In this document: positions 10,657 through 22,170 of the stretch, piece by piece
Numbering within the stretch: position 1 is the first letter of the stretch
Layout of the letters: each line of letters opens with the position of its first letter
Assembly: GCF_014805685.1 (NCBI RefSeq)
Contig: NC_060901.1
Span: 22,690,405-22,754,404, forward strand
Length of the DNA stretch: 64,000 nt
DNA from: Silurus meridionalis
Lineage: Eukaryota; Chordata; Actinopteri; Siluriformes; Siluridae
Reading direction: 5' to 3'
Position numbers and translations under genes: made by a program
The notes under the pieces: generated by a model
Databases searched by the model: none
Told to the model about the DNA's origin: nothing
Seen by the model: the letters and a program-made list of their open reading frames with translations, nothing else

Positions 10657-11880
10657 GTGTACACCTCACGCTACGGTGCCCATCCCTCCCCTGCACCACC
10701 AGGAGGCTGGGCCATTGGCTCTGCCACAGGATGTGCTTCAAAGCACGACCTCCCTCCAGCGGGCGTCTACCTCCACTTCAGAAGTCTCCCGGTGGGTCCT
10801 GCGGACTATAGAGGGCGGTTACGTGATTCAGTTTGCGTCCTCTCCTCCCTGTTTCAACGGGATGTGTCCCACCCTGGTGGGACCCGAGCAGGCTCTGGTC
10901 CTGGAACAAAAAGTGCGCACACTCCTGGGGAAAGGGGCCATCGAGGTGGTTCCCCAATCGGTTTAAGAGTCAGGATTCTACAGCCCGTACTTCGTCATTC
11001 CGAAGAATGATGGTGGGTTGCGTCCCATTTTATATCTTCGTTTCTTGAACCGCTCTCTCAGGAGGCTCAGGATCAGGATGCTCACCCTCAACGGGGTCGT
11101 GACCCAGATCAGGTCCGCTGACTGGTTCTTCACTATATATATCTGAAGGACGCGTACTTTCACATCTCCATCCTTCCTGCACACAGGAGGTTCCTGAGGT
11201 TTGCTTTCATGGGCGTAGCATACCTATATCAGGTCCTCCCTTTCGGACTGGCACTCTCACCCTGCACCTTCACAAAATGCGTCGATGCGGCACTGGCCCC
11301 ACTGTGGCTCCAGGGCATCCGCATTTTTAATTACATCAACGATTGGTTGATCCTGGTTTATTCAGAGCACAAGGCGATTCGGCATCAAGATGTCGTCCTC
11401 GCCTGCATGAAGGTGCTTGGGTTTCGGCAAAACGGCAGCAAAAGCATGCTTTCTCCAGCACAGAGAACCACCTTTTTGTGCGTAGTGTGGGACGCGGCCA
11501 GGATGCAGGCATGGTGGTCACCTGCTCGGGTCGAGGTCATACTTACTGCCGTCGGGAGAGTGCGGGAAGGCCAGCCACTCACTGTGAGGCAGTTCCAGAG
11601 GCTGCTGGGTCTCATGGCAGCAGCGTCCAGCATAGTTCCGCTAGGGCTCCTGCACATTAAGCCCCTCCAGTGGTGGCTCCGGGGCAGGGGGTTCTCCTTC
11701 AGGTTAAACCGCATCGTACTAACAAGGTCTCGCGGCATGCCCTTAAAGCTTTGGATGTCTGGAAAGACCGGACATTTCTGTCCAGTGGCCCAGTGTTGGG
11801 GACTCCGTGTCATCGCATGACGCTAATGACGGACGCTTTCCTCACGTGGTGTGGAGCAGTCATGAGTGACCACTCCGCCC
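10657..11880 (+). pseudogene. DIRS copy 1, reverse transcriptase and RNase H
   Basis: RT landmarks are YQVLPFGLALSPCTFTKCVDAAL (the region before the active site) and the active-site box YINDWLIL, where DIRS elements normally have YLDDWL. The first catalytic aspartate is therefore replaced by Asn. Downstream, RQFQRLLGLMAAASS is a conserved thumb or connection motif, and LMTDAFLTW near 11820 marks the start of RNase H. Several frame changes between 10657 and 11209 and the changed active site make it non-functional. Confidence 0.8.
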
Positions 11881-11887
11881 AGGGTCT

Positions 11888-12240
11888 TTGGAGCGGCCCA
11901 CGTCTCTTGTGTCTCACGTCTCACGTCTGGAGTTTGCCCCTGGCATGGCCAGAGGGTTTCTCTATCCGAAACCTGGGTACGTACCTAAGGTGCCTTCGGC
12001 TCCCTCACGTCCTGTCGTGTTGCAGGCATTCTGCCCTCCTCCGTTTACAGCCCCCGATCAGGAGCGACAGCACCGACTGACGAGTCCATGGAGGAAGTCG
12101 GAGCAGCTGCTTGTCTGCTATGGCCCTAACAGGAAAGGTTTCCCGGCCAATAAGCAGACTTTGAGCAGATGCCACTCCAGGACATCTGTGATGCTGCGGG
12201 TTTGTCCACCCCGCTGACCTTTGTCAAGTTTTATGACCTT
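11888..12240 (+). pseudogene. DIRS copy 1, tyrosine recombinase remnant
   Basis: The frame has LEFAPGMARGF, VVLQAFCPPPF and SEQLLVCYGPNRKGFPANKQTLSR, which are DIRS recombinase segments. It is then cut short by a deletion so that the HSTRS box is missing, and the last part (ending FMTL) is out of frame. The copy-3 fragment at 27976-28240 retains the region with HSTRS and RFYDLDL. Confidence 0.6.
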
Positions 12241-12859
12241 GACCTCAGAGCCACCCTGGGCTCCTCTGTCCTACGTGCTGGTGCCGAGGCCCTCACTCTG
12301 TAGGCAGGGTCTGGTTAGTGTGGCGTGATTGGACACTCGTTCCCATAGCGTTTCGACCATCTCAAGTTTCTGAAGGGGAACGTCTCTAGGTTATGACCGT
12401 AACCCTAGTTCCCAGAGGGAACGAGACGCTGCTTCTCCATGCCACACTCCGTGCATCCCTGCAGCGCTTACCTTCTCTCACAGGAGCTAGCGTCTTGTCC
12501 AACTCGCAGCCATTTGTAGCTTCCTGTTTATGCCACGTCGCCCGCTGATGACATCACGTTCCAAACGCCTATTGGTCAGATTACACACGTGGTTCAGAGC
12601 GCGGTCACGCAGGGGCGTTCCCATAGCGTTTCGATGCAGCGTCTCGTTCCCTCGGGGAACTAGGGTTACGGTCCTACCCTAGAGAAATTATGCAGTTACT
12701 TTTGACAGTAACTAATAATGTAACGCGTTACTTTTTAAATAAAGTAACTCCGTTACCGTTACCGTATGGTGTGTTACCCGTTACTTTTTTAAATGAATTA
12801 ATTTTGGCTGAAGTGTAGTCTACAGTCTAACCTGTTTACAGCAGCGACGCATTGTAGGA

Positions 12860-13153
12860 TTGGAGGATGAACCAATGTATACACGAAGAAGACGCACTGT
12901 GGGCGTGTCTCCGTTTATTCAGGTCTGTGCGGCAGTAATGGTGAGTCAAGGCGAGAGCAAGACGAGTTTCTCAAAGTGGAAATATGCTCATTATTTCACT
13001 TTAGTTGAGTATAAAGACAAACACTTTTTAGTGAAATGTAAGCTGTGTCTTTCTGGTTCGAAGGTCGTGTCTACTGCGATAAACAGCAACTCCAATCTGT
13101 CGAAGCTCCTCCAGAAACTCCATGCCTCGACGAAGCTAGAAGCTAGAAGCTAG
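12860..13153 (+). pseudogene. hAT transposase fragment with BED zinc finger
   Basis: The frame contains SKWKYAHYFTLVEYKDKHFLVKCKLC, followed by SNSNLSKLLQKLHAS. This is the BED-finger layout (aromatic residues, CxxC, then HxxxxH), with the first His replaced by Leu. The frame stops after a short tandem repeat of AGAAGCT. Only the N-terminal DNA-binding part remains; the DDE and dimerisation regions of hAT transposases are absent. Confidence 0.7.
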
Positions 13154-13660
13154 AAGCTACAAGCTAACCCTGTGTTATGTTGTACATTGTTGGTAGTTTT
13201 CATACTTAAGCTGTAAAAGAAACATTTTTAAGAGCTCAACAGAACAGCGTTTATGATGCAGAAGCCACTTTAGGTTTTGATTCTAAATATATTATTTAGC
13301 TTGTTTTGTTATTTATTTCAGAAATCCTTGTGATATATTCAGTTTGTGCTGGTCTGAAGTAAATAAAATTTAAAATGTTTTTAAAAATTACTTTGTGTTT
13401 CAGTCAGTTTGGTGTTTGTATATACCATAACGCATAAAAGGGCATTAATGTGAGCATTAAAGAAGGTTCTTTAAAAAAAGTAACTAAAAAGTTACTTTTA
13501 ACTGTAACGCATTACTTCTTGGTGTAAGTAATCAACGAAGTAACTGAGTTACTTTTTGAACGGAGTAACGAGTAACTGTAACTAGCACAACACTGGTTAG
13601 TAATATGACCCATGACACTGAAGTAAAACATGCTCACAGTCATTAATGACAAAAATGTAC

Positions 13661-13972
13661 CTTTAACAGACAGTCTCAGATATCTGTAATCAGCCTGTGC
13701 AGTACATATGTAGGTTCCCTGGTCCTCTTCAGTCAGGTCTGATAGGAGTAGAGAGAGGTTTCCTGGAGGGTTTTTACTGACCAGTTTCACTCTGTTACTG
13801 TGATGTCCAGTCTGTTTTGGGTAAATTTCCTGAAAGTGATTGTTTTTATTAAACTCCCATGTTACCCTCTTCGGGTAGTTCTGTAGGTCAGTGCAGACGC
13901 AGGGCAGAACTACAGACTCTCCTGTGAACCCAGTCACCTTCTCTACCCCTGTCTTCTTCACCAGCTCACAGC
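13661..13972 (-). CDS. Gene B, second V-like Ig exon (D2)
   Basis: The 312-nt exon is bounded by TTTACAG and a GTACAT donor, phase 1 on both sides. It encodes one Ig V-like domain starting GCELVKKTGVEKVTGF. The first core cysteine is in LPCVCTDL, the core Trp in RVTWEFN, and the second core cysteine in EEDQGTYICTAQ. PPGNLSLLLSDL is the strand before it. An extra Cys two residues after the first is a family trait. The frame is open, with no stop or indel relative to P2. It would be the membrane-proximal ligand-binding domain. Confidence 0.85.
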
Positions 13973-14593
13973 CTGTAAACAGAACATTTACAGGTAATAA
14001 TAGAAATACTGCAATTATTAATATTTCCTGTTTGTAAATCACAACATTTTCTTCTGCAAACCAGAAAAGATTTTTAAATGATGTGACAATAAGCTGTTTA
14101 AATTCTGTACATGAATCCAATATCAGGACTCTGATGCCCAATCTTTAACACCAGTTTGTACATTTAGTAATAAAACTAATTCAACATTAGATGTACAGAC
14201 TGTTTTTCTCAGTGTGAATGTTAAGTTATAACACCTCGTCTAGTGACAGATTTCTGTGGACATTAAATGGTGTTATGACGTCGACTTTCTTTAGATCATT
14301 ATGTAAAGTGTGTTATGTAGATTTTTCTGACTATCAATTACATTGAGTTTGGGGTTTAATGTTTTGTCAAATTAACATGTAATCAATTAATGTATCAGAT
14401 GTTTATGTAAATATCTGTTATAATGAATGGATTATACAGGTGTCATGGAGCTCTATAAACACTACAGTGATACCAAAATAATTCATAGATTTGACTGAGA
14501 ATTCTCTCACATCCAATCTAATAGCGGTCCACAGTTTCATGTCAGAAACTCATGGGAGAGATTGCGGGATACGAGTGCAAGGACAGATTATTT

Positions 14594-15244
14594 TGTCAGA
14601 GTGTGCGGGTGAGTAGGTGAGGAAGAACCCAAATGCAGGATGTGGCAGGGTAATGAGAAAACAGGCTTTAATAAAAAGTAAGCAGAGCAATGGGGCAAAG
14701 ACAAAAACAAAGTCCAATAAACAGTCCAGGGTCAAAACACAGGCAAACAATCCAAAAACCAGCAAACAGAACTACCGGTAATCGTCGACTTAAGACCTAT
14801 GCAACTTACGACCATTCGACTTTACGACCCCGATCGCGTACAACAGTGCGTACCAGCTTCTGGCAACATTTCACAGTACTGTACATATAGCCTACCCTAC
14901 TTACGACCAAATCGTGTTACGAGCGGTCTGTCAGAACCAATCTTGGTCGTAAGTCGAGGACTACCTGTAAGAAGGGCAGAGCAGAAACAAAAACCAAGAA
15001 CAAAACACAGTCCAAAGTTCAAAACCAAAGCAGAGCAGAACAGAACAGGGGTCAGGAGCAGGAGTAGGAGAAGAACCCAGAGCAGGCAGGGTGGCAGGAA
15101 TAATGTCAAGAGCAAAAAAGCCGATAAAATTATCTGGGCCCGAGTTAAAATTTTGTGTTTCCATAAATACCGGGAGGCGTGGGAAAAAAAGCAAGATGGC
15201 CGCCAACCCGGAAGTGTGCGCTGAGTGCTTGGAAGATCCTGACA
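14594..15244 (-). mobile_element. Solo LTR in the D1-D2 intron of gene B
   Basis: On the minus strand it begins TGTCAGGATCTTCC and ends CTCTGACA, with short inverted ends TGTCAG/CTGACA and ATTT on both flanks. Inside are a GC-rich promoter-like part (GGCGGCCATCTTG type), a TATTTA box and TTTTTATTAAAGCCTG as polyadenylation region. Versions occupy the same intron in C, P1 and P2. In B it is interrupted by a 193-bp MITE. Confidence 0.75.
14775..14967. mobile_element. 193-bp MITE with pogo/Tigger-like ends
   Basis: The left end reads CGGTAATCGTCGACTTAAG and the right end, complemented, reads CAGGTAGTCCTCGACTTACG. They form inverted repeats flanked by TA on both sides. The LTR copies in C and P1 lack it, which gives the empty site. 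No coding capacity. The assignment to pogo-like elements rests on the end sequence and TA duplication only. Confidence 0.7.
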
Positions 15245-15455
15245 ATTTCAGTCTGATTTTCATAATCAGTATTTATTGTCATTTATAACTTGATATTGAT
15301 GTGTCACAATATGACTCCTAAATTTAAACCCCCTCTTTAGTTATAATAAATTAAGTAAACATTTCATTACATTTGTAACTATAATTAACTTGAAGGATCA
15401 TCAAGTCTGCTTTATCAATAAATATAAACTTTTATTGTGTCTTAAAATGTTTTAC

Positions 15456-15761
15456 CTTTAACATAAAGACTGATGTATCTGTATTCCTGTAGTTCAGTGC
15501 TGCACCTGTAGTTTAAATGATCTTCTTCTCTCAGGTCAGATATGAGTAGTGACAGATTAGCAGGAAAAATGTTATTAAACAGCTGATATCTGCCAAGGTA
15601 GTGTTCATCATTTAAAACTTCAGCCCACTGTCCTGTTCTGAAGGTCTCCCAGGTGAATTTCTGAGGTTTGGAGAGCAGGTCAGAGCAGGAGCAGGGTAAC
15701 AGCACTGAACCACCTTTGTGTTGTGTGATTTCTATGTCATTTTTACCAGTAAGAGCACAGC
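15456..15761 (-). CDS. Gene B, first V-like Ig exon (D1)
   Basis: The 306-nt exon lies between TTTCTGTAG and a GTAAAA donor, phase 1 on both sides. It encodes GCALTGKNDIEITQHKGG, then LPCSCSDLLSKPQKFTW (first core Cys and core Trp), RYQLFNN, ANLSLLISDL and YRCSTE (second core Cys). The frame is open. It is the membrane-distal domain, homologous to D1 of C, P1, P2 and P3. Confidence 0.87.
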
Positions 15762-15999
15762 CTACAGAAACAAACACACAACACATCACAATCTACTGAA
15801 TACAATATTATAAAATGTTTTTAAAGAGAACATACAAGAGAATTGGAAGAAGAAAGAAAACAATTTCTGCACATTTAAATATCAGGTTTCGTTTCTCAGT
15901 CCAGTTTCTACAGTAACTACTGTGTGTGTTACACTTTCCTGTGCTCATGTGTGTATTTTTCTTTTAAATGCCAGAGTGAAATGTACACATAGGCAGCTC

Positions 16000-17610
16000 T
16001 GGTTAGACACCATGTTACAACTCCATGTGAAAATAAAGAGCACTTGGAGAAAGTAAAACTACACAATGTGCAGATTTCTTTTACCTGTTTTCAGTTAGTT
16101 TTCTACAGTTACTTAAACACATTTCTCAACACTATGATCACTTTTTCAAAACTCTTCACAGTTTTCTTTCCCAGTGTGCAGCTCAGTACAGCAGTTAATC
16201 TCACATCCATAATGTACTATAACTATCAACCCTTCACCTCCAGCCCAACTCATTCTGTCTCTAGTCCTCACTTACACATTTTTCTTTGCTAGTGCCCCCT
16301 ACTGTTAGATCGTTAGAACAACATGAATTCTTGAGCATTATTATTATTATTTATTATTATTATGGATTCGCACCAACATCGCTTTAAATCAGGTTTTATA
16401 CATTAAACCCATCATGAATTTAGAACAAATAACTATCAAAATAATCTAAAAAAAATTAAAATATAAACATCTGAGGGGGATGTATTTTTTTCAACTATAT
16501 ATTAGAAACATTACATGAACTGTTATTATAAGAACCATAAATAGGTGGAACACACATACACACAATAATTAATGATTGTGGTCAGTGACATTATAAAAAA
16601 ACATAATTAACAGTCGTGGCAGCAGGAGGGCATTTTTTTTGAGTAAGTACTATAACGAATGAAATACTTCATACCTGCCATAAAACCTACTCATTTCACC
16701 AGAACAAAACAGTAAAGGTAAGATCATGTCTTACTTTACAACATATACCTTAAATACACCAGAAATACACCATGAATTGGTTAATTCCAGGAACAACACA
16801 TACACACAATTTATCTAAGCCAGTCCACTAACTGTTTGCTCAATTGAATGTAAGTTTGGTTAAAAATTCGCTTTTAAACTAAAAATTTCCTTTAAAATTT
16901 AGAATAAAAAATACTCTATAAATTAAAACATGCAAGACACCTGTGGTAATAAACTGTAACTACTGCATGAGATAGGAAGTGAAGATGGTGGTCAGTGACT
17001 GAAATTCACACTCATCTATTTCCAGCTAAGACCAGAAAAAAGAAGTGATGCACTAGTTACAGGAAAATTACTTTTCTATTAGACTTTGAGAATTATTAAA
17101 GATAAAGTCAATAAGACAGAAATTGTGAAACATATAATTCAGTAAATGTGTAAAAATATACACTGTAAATAATCTCACTGCAGAATCCTCCTTATGTATT
17201 ATCCCACCTCTCTTCATCAGTACATTTTACACTGAAGTTAATCAGGAAGAAAAAATCCACATGATCAAAACTGAACAGGTCTCAAAAAGGACTTTATAAC
17301 AAGGCATGATGAGTAGATTTACCTTGTATATAAAAATAACTGCTGTCTTTGGACAATTTAACTGTAAGTACACTGCTATTAATATTATAACACTATTAAT
17401 ATTGTAACTAAACTTCTTGTTAATAAAAACTCGAAATGAGAAACATTTGACAGTGTTTGGTGGTTGTTCAGGAACAGGGCTAAACTACGGCCTACTGTAA
17501 ACTCAATCTGGACAGAAAGTACATTAAATAAACACAGAGCAGCTGAACTAAGAACTGTATAATATTCTCTCTCCTTTCTGTAATAGAAAATAGAAAATAT
17601 CTTCACTCAC
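16000..17610. other. Intron 1 of gene B
   Basis: No exon is recognised between the signal exon and D1. The sequence is colinear with intron 1 of P2 (48990-50630, opposite strand), and parts recur in C, P1 and between P2 and P3 (55868-56000). Open frames here (for example 16044-16292 and 17385-17606) are repeated in other copies only because the intron is duplicated. Confidence 0.7.
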
Positions 17611-17659
17611 CTGCAGTTATGTGAAACACAAAAGACAAAAGATACAAGCACTTCATCAT
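17611..17659 (-). CDS. Gene B, signal-peptide exon
   Basis: Encodes MMKCLYLLSFVFHITAG, with double ATG and a GTGAGT donor in phase 1. The predicted protein joins this exon to D1 (15456-15761), D2 (13661-13972), a stalk exon, the tail exon (8208-8275) and the last exon (7915-7941). All are open, so B is a candidate functional gene, but it lacks a TM exon and would be secreted. Confidence 0.82.
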
Positions 17660-17820
17660 TACTGCTTCTTCTGCACACACACACACACACACACCAGTCT
17701 CTTACAGTGAAACATCACACTGAGTTTCTCTCTTATATTGTTTGGTTTTTAGGAAACCTCAAGAACCACTACATCGTTTCTCACTTCTGAAAATGTCTTG
17801 CATCACTAATTACATGACTC
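17660..17820 (-). promoter_or_regulatory. Proximal promoter of gene B
   Basis: Contains the block shared with A, P1 and P2: AAACGATGTAGTGGTT, GGTTTCCTAAAAACC and CAATATAAGAGAG, then a short (CA)n tract (17674-17693) before the start codon. The TATA-like motif is about 75 bp upstream of the ATG. Confidence 0.5.
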
Positions 17821-18147
17821 AGTTTACAATCTATATAAAATTTATATTTATTTATGTCTGTTTTTATTACCTGTTATTTGTTTTAATATCTTTTACATTT
17901 TATTATCTCAATGTAATAATTGATCATAGATCATGTGACTAACTTAAGATAAATATTCCATTTGTGAGCTGAAGTGAATTAAGAGACAAGAACTAAGTGG
18001 TGAGTATGATTCATTATAAAATGGAGAAGAATTAAATTAAACCTCATTTAATGTATTCAGTTAGTAGTAAGCACTTAAATAGTAACAATCAAAAAACAAA
18101 CAAACACAAAAAATAAAATAAAAAATATTTTTAAATAAATATATACA

Positions 18148-18216
18148 TCTGCCAAATCAAACGTGCGGAGGATCCGCTGTGGCGACCCCTAACGGGAGAA
18201 ACCGAAAGAAAGTTTA
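18148..18216 (+). mobile_element. RTE-derived 3' fragment (SINE-like)
   Basis: TGCCAAATCAAACGTGCGG and GATCCGCTGTGGCGACCCC followed by AACGGGAGAAACCGAAAGAAAG is a common 3' end of fish RTE LINEs and their SINEs. Only this end is present. A longer related copy is at 35525-35660. Confidence 0.6.
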
Positions 18217-19472
18217 TATTTATTTAGACATATTTTATATTGAGTGACCAAATAGTGACATCTGGTGCAACAACCCTGCTACTACATCTGACCTACAGCT
18301 GCTCATATGTGAGAGCTTTATTTTTTATAGCTTTCGGCAAACACTCTCATCCCAAGCGCCTTACAGTTATCTAATTTATAATATTTGAGTTGATGAATGT
18401 ACAAGTGCCATGTTTAAGGGCCAAGGTTCAGTGACTTGGTGGTGTTGAGATATTAAATGGTGGTCATTTGTTAATGAGTGTTGCAATGTTCCCAGTTGAC
18501 CACTAGGTGCAAAAATAACTTCAGAGAGCTAAATGGGAGGCTGCAAAACCTAAAAAGGGACCACATCTGCTAAATAAAAAGAGTGAAAATCATAATTACT
18601 CACACTAGTAGATTCAACACATTTTAAAATGTGCATTAAAAAGAGGACATTGAGAATATTAACATTTGTTGAAATATGGATGTATATTGAGTGGTTCTGG
18701 CTCACCTGCCACTGTAGATGACTCTACACTGCCCCCCTGTGGAAGTAAACCTAACATCTCCCACTAACCTACAGAACAGTGCTTGAACTGAATGTATTAC
18801 TTTAATCAGTAATGCATCTGTTTATTCGCTCTTTAAAAACAGATGTGTCATGTTTCATTTATGTATTTGATTATATATTTAATAATTCTATTGCAGTTCC
18901 TGAAATGCATATAATATGAGAGGCCATGTGGCGTTAATTTTATGATATCAATAAGATCAAAACTTCAAAAATAATATTTCATTTGCTATCTCCTAAATAC
19001 ACCCAGCAAAGAGCAGACCATTTTTGGACATATCCATCTTTCTCACACATCTATATTCCTTACACATATTATTATTTCAAATACTGAAATACAGTTCATC
19101 CCTTTGTGACTTTGTTGAATGTTCTCAGCAAACACATGCACAGAAATGTGTCTGGGTAATTTTAACACCTCTAAACAAAATTCTCATTGTACTTTAAAGA
19201 CATTGTGAAACACCTAAGAGTAACCGCATGACTGTGGCCAGGGCAGAATGGGAACTTTCTCTTTATATAGTATATAACAGAAATCAACCTGTACTGCTTA
19301 TAAGTGAAAGGAAACATTTACTAGTTTGTTTACTAAAACAACTGTGCAATTAAACACATGTTTAATGTGATCAAATCTTGTAATAGATATGTAATTTTTT
19401 TTTGTTTTTTGTTTTTTTACTTGTGATTAAAAATAAAATCCAAAATGTTTTTTTTTAGGTTTTTTTTTTTAC
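18217..19472. other. Spacer upstream of gene B
   Basis: No gene seen. Colinear with the spacer upstream of A (1080-1960) and, inverted, with 35820-36420 and 47580-48480. It includes the motif CACTCTCATCCCAAGCGCC near 18343-18361. Confidence 0.6.
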
Positions 19473-19571
19473 CGTGTGTTGTTGAGGATGATGCAGGTGG
19501 GAAGTTGTTGATTTACACTCAGGCTGTTCTGATGGAGGTGTTGTGTCTGGTTTTCTCGATTTCTCTTCTTC
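19473..19571 (-). pseudogene. Relic stalk exon between B and C
   Basis: After TTAGTAG it starts GRRE as in functional stalk exons. A roughly 10-base deletion then shifts the frame and gives TGA after about 17 codons. Donor and acceptor are still visible. No Ig exon lies next to it, so it is what remains of an older receptor unit. Confidence 0.65.
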
Positions 19572-20106
19572 CTACTAATAAGAATGACTAAACTTGTTTA
19601 ATCAAATGACTCTTTTCATCACTGTTAGTAATATGACACATATACCTAATATACTTAACAACCAGAATATATTCTTTACAAATAAAACACATTAATGAAT
19701 AAACACAAACCCTTTATGACAAGTGACATGAACCTACAAAATATATTTATAAAGATTGTGTCCAAACTGTCACTGCCTGAGTGTCTCTCATCTACATACT
19801 TTGGTTTTTCAGAAAACTTCAACCACTATCTATTTTCTTACATAGATCAGACCAAACAAATTTGTCATGTCTTATCTGAAGAGCATGTAGAAGCTGGTCA
19901 CGAGTGATGAGCATGGCTCATTTTAAAATTTGAAAATAAATGTAAAAGTATAATTGCAATTAATAATGACTTATTAGAGTTTAAAGAGCTACTAAATATA
20001 GTTTAAATAAAGGTATTTATATAATTTATAATTCTTTGATAATAAAGAAAGTGGTGCCATCTTGTTTCATAAAGCTGCTACTACAGCTGTTCTTCAGATA
20101 ATAGTA

Positions 20107-22170
20107 GTTCCCCTTCAGGAACTCGAGCTGCGTCGAAACGGTATGGGAACGCCCCTGCGTGACCACGCTCTGAACCACGTGTGAAATCTAGCCAATAGGC
20201 AAGCCGTGACGTCATAGACAGGCGACGTCACGTAAACCAGGAAGCTACAAGATGGCTGTGCGGTGGTAGCGACATTAGCTTCTGCTTGTTCAGGTAAGCG
20301 CTTTGAGTGTGTTATCTGTGCAGTCATGAGCTTATATGCAGGCAAAATTCTGTCTGCTGTGTTGTTTGCTTAGCTTAGGAGCGAGGGTATCGGTTGTTAG
20401 CATTTTAGCCGAGCGGTTCTTCTCCCGGTGCGTGTGACGTGGTGCTCCGTATTCTTCCTCCGAGGTGGGAGAATTTCAGAGAGCGCTCTCCGAGGTGAGC
20501 GCTCTCCCTCGAGGCTTTGGCTCTCGATGGTATCAGCTGTTAGCATTTAGCCGTGTGGCTATGCGCTCCCGGTGCGGGTGGCGCAGCATTACATGTCTCT
20601 CTCTCCGAGGAGGATGAGCTGGTGGATGCTAGCGAGCCTGCGGAATCCTCACAGCCTGGGCTGTATATGGAGCTTCTTGAGGTCGTGGCACGGGCTGGGT
20701 CCGAGCTGGATTAGCTTGGCCGGTCGTGTGGCAGAAGCAGCGTGCACCAGTGAGCTGGTTGTGCGTTTCCTGCACTGTGTCACAGCCTCAGCGCTTCCCT
20801 TGATCTGCCCACCGAGGTGTCTGGGTCCTGGGAGGCCCATTGGTGCGCGTGCTTTTCCGATGTTCTTTCGCTGTGCGCGAATGTTATTGGAGCTGCGTGG
20901 CGCGGCTACGGGACATTCCCCCGATTGCGCTGCCCGGGAGTTCTGGAATAGGTTCGCCGGTAAGGAGCCTGTCTCCTGCGGGTAGCACCTTGTTGGCGGG
21001 CGGAACCCTGGTTCACCCCCGCCCGGTGTTGTGGAGTCTGTGGCCCCTGAAGGGGCGCGGTTTGTAGCGGCTGTTCTCTCTACCAAGGTAGTAGAGGCCC
21101 TTCTCCACTCCAGAGCTCCCTCCACGAGGAGGTCGTATGCCGCACGATGGCGACTGTTCGCGTCACGGTGTGAGCACCGTGTCTTGGACCCAGTTAATTG
21201 CCCGGTCGGTTCAGTTCTGGTGTTTTTGCAGGTACAGTTTGCCGCAGGGTTAACCCCTTCGACCCTGAGGGTTTCTGTGTTTGCTGGGTAGGTCCCATTG
21301 GTGACACGTTTCCTCCGCGGCGCCCGGAGGCTGTGGCCCGGGACGCGACTCGGAGTGCCTGTCTGGGACTTGGCAGTTGCCTCGTCCCACCTGGAGTTGC
21401 CCCCTGGCATGGCCAGAGTGTTTCCTTACACGAGGCTGAGTGCTCCCACACGATGTGTCGTGTTACAGGCATTCTGCCCTCCTCTGTTTATAGCCCCCGA
21501 CCAGGGGTTACGAGACCCGGCTGTGTCCAGTGCAAGCACTGGGTGCTTATCTCCACAGGACGAGTCCTTGGAGGTGGTCGGTGCAGTTGTTCGGCTGCGA
21601 GTCCTGGTCCCCGCTCCGATCGCGGTCAGGGCTCGCCCCGCCGGAGTGTGGCGGCCTCTGCGGCTGGGTCCACATGAGTGTCACTCCGGGACGTCTGTGA
21701 AGCTGCGGATTGGTCCACCCCACTGACCTTTGTCAGGTTCTATGGCCTCGACCTCAGAGCCACCCTGGGCTCCTCTGTCCTGTGTGCTGGTGCCGAGGCC
21801 CTCACTCTTTCTGGTCAGTGTGGCGTGATTGGACACTCGTTCCCATAGCGTTTCGACGCAGCTCAAGTTCCTAAAGGAGAACGTCTCTAGGTTACGAACG
21901 TAACCCTAGTTCCCCGAAGGAACGAGGACGCTGCGTCTCCGTGCTATACTCCCTCCCTCTTTGCAGAAGCTAATGTCGCTACCACCGCACAGCCATCTTG
22001 TAGCTTCCTGGTTTACGCGACGTCGCCTGTCTATGACGTCACGGCTTGCCTATTGGCTAGATTTCACACGTGGTTCAGAGCGTGGTCACGCAGGGGCGTT
22101 CCCATAGCGTTTCGACGCAGCGTCTCGTTCCTTCGGGGAACTAGGGTTACGTTCGTAACCTAGAGACGTT
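20107..22170 (+). mobile_element. DIRS-type retrotransposon, copy 2 (internally deleted)
   Basis: Starts GTTCCCCTTCAGGAACTCG and ends TAACCTAGAGACGTT. The first 170 bp recur inverted near 21960-22120, and the internal complementary block is near 21836-21945. Between them are gag-like remnants and recombinase pieces but no reverse transcriptase, so about half of the element is gone. Left and right flanks come from different parts of the receptor-unit spacer. Confidence 0.85.
21031..21291 (+). pseudogene. DIRS copy 2, tyrosine recombinase N-terminal fragment
   Basis: Reads TKVVEALLHSRAPSTRRSYAARW, then RLFASRCEH, VGSVLVFLQVQFAAGLTPSTL. This is the core-binding (SAM-like) part of tyrosine recombinases. 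The catalytic half follows in other frames (LELPPGMARVFPYTRL, VVLQAFCPPLF at 21380-21490) and is truncated. Confidence 0.7.

Larger units (their letters stand above)
9019..12685 (+). mobile_element. DIRS-type retrotransposon, copy 1
   Basis: The terminal segment 9019-9190 (GAACGCCCCTGCGTGACCA and onward) returns in inverted orientation at about 12490-12650. An internal block near 12340-12440 repeats the joined outer ends. Inverted termini plus an internal complementary region are the hallmark of DIRS1-like elements, which use a tyrosine recombinase instead of a DDE integrase. Inside are a gag-like frame, reverse transcriptase/RNase H and a truncated recombinase, all degraded. It is inserted in the left part of the hAT element. 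Confidence 0.88.
8994..13595 (+). mobile_element. hAT-superfamily transposon with a nested DIRS element
   Basis: The ends CAGAGTTGGGC and (complement) CAGTGTTGTGC are short imperfect inverted repeats, flanked by a perfect 8-bp duplication GTTAGTAA at 8986-8993 and 13596-13603. The empty site (CACTGTTAGTAATATGAC) is present in paralogous introns at 19620 and 23722. Subterminal repeats of GTAACGCGTTAC type fill both ends. The 8-bp duplication and the BED-finger remnant at 12860-13153 place it in hAT. Without the nested DIRS it would be about 0.93 kb, so it is a deleted copy. It lies in the D2-to-stalk intron of gene B. Confidence 0.88.

Noticed and set aside
20649..21410. 253-codon minus-strand frame in DIRS copy 2
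   Set aside because: Antisense to the recombinase fragments; no recognisable domain and no homologous frame in the other DIRS copies.
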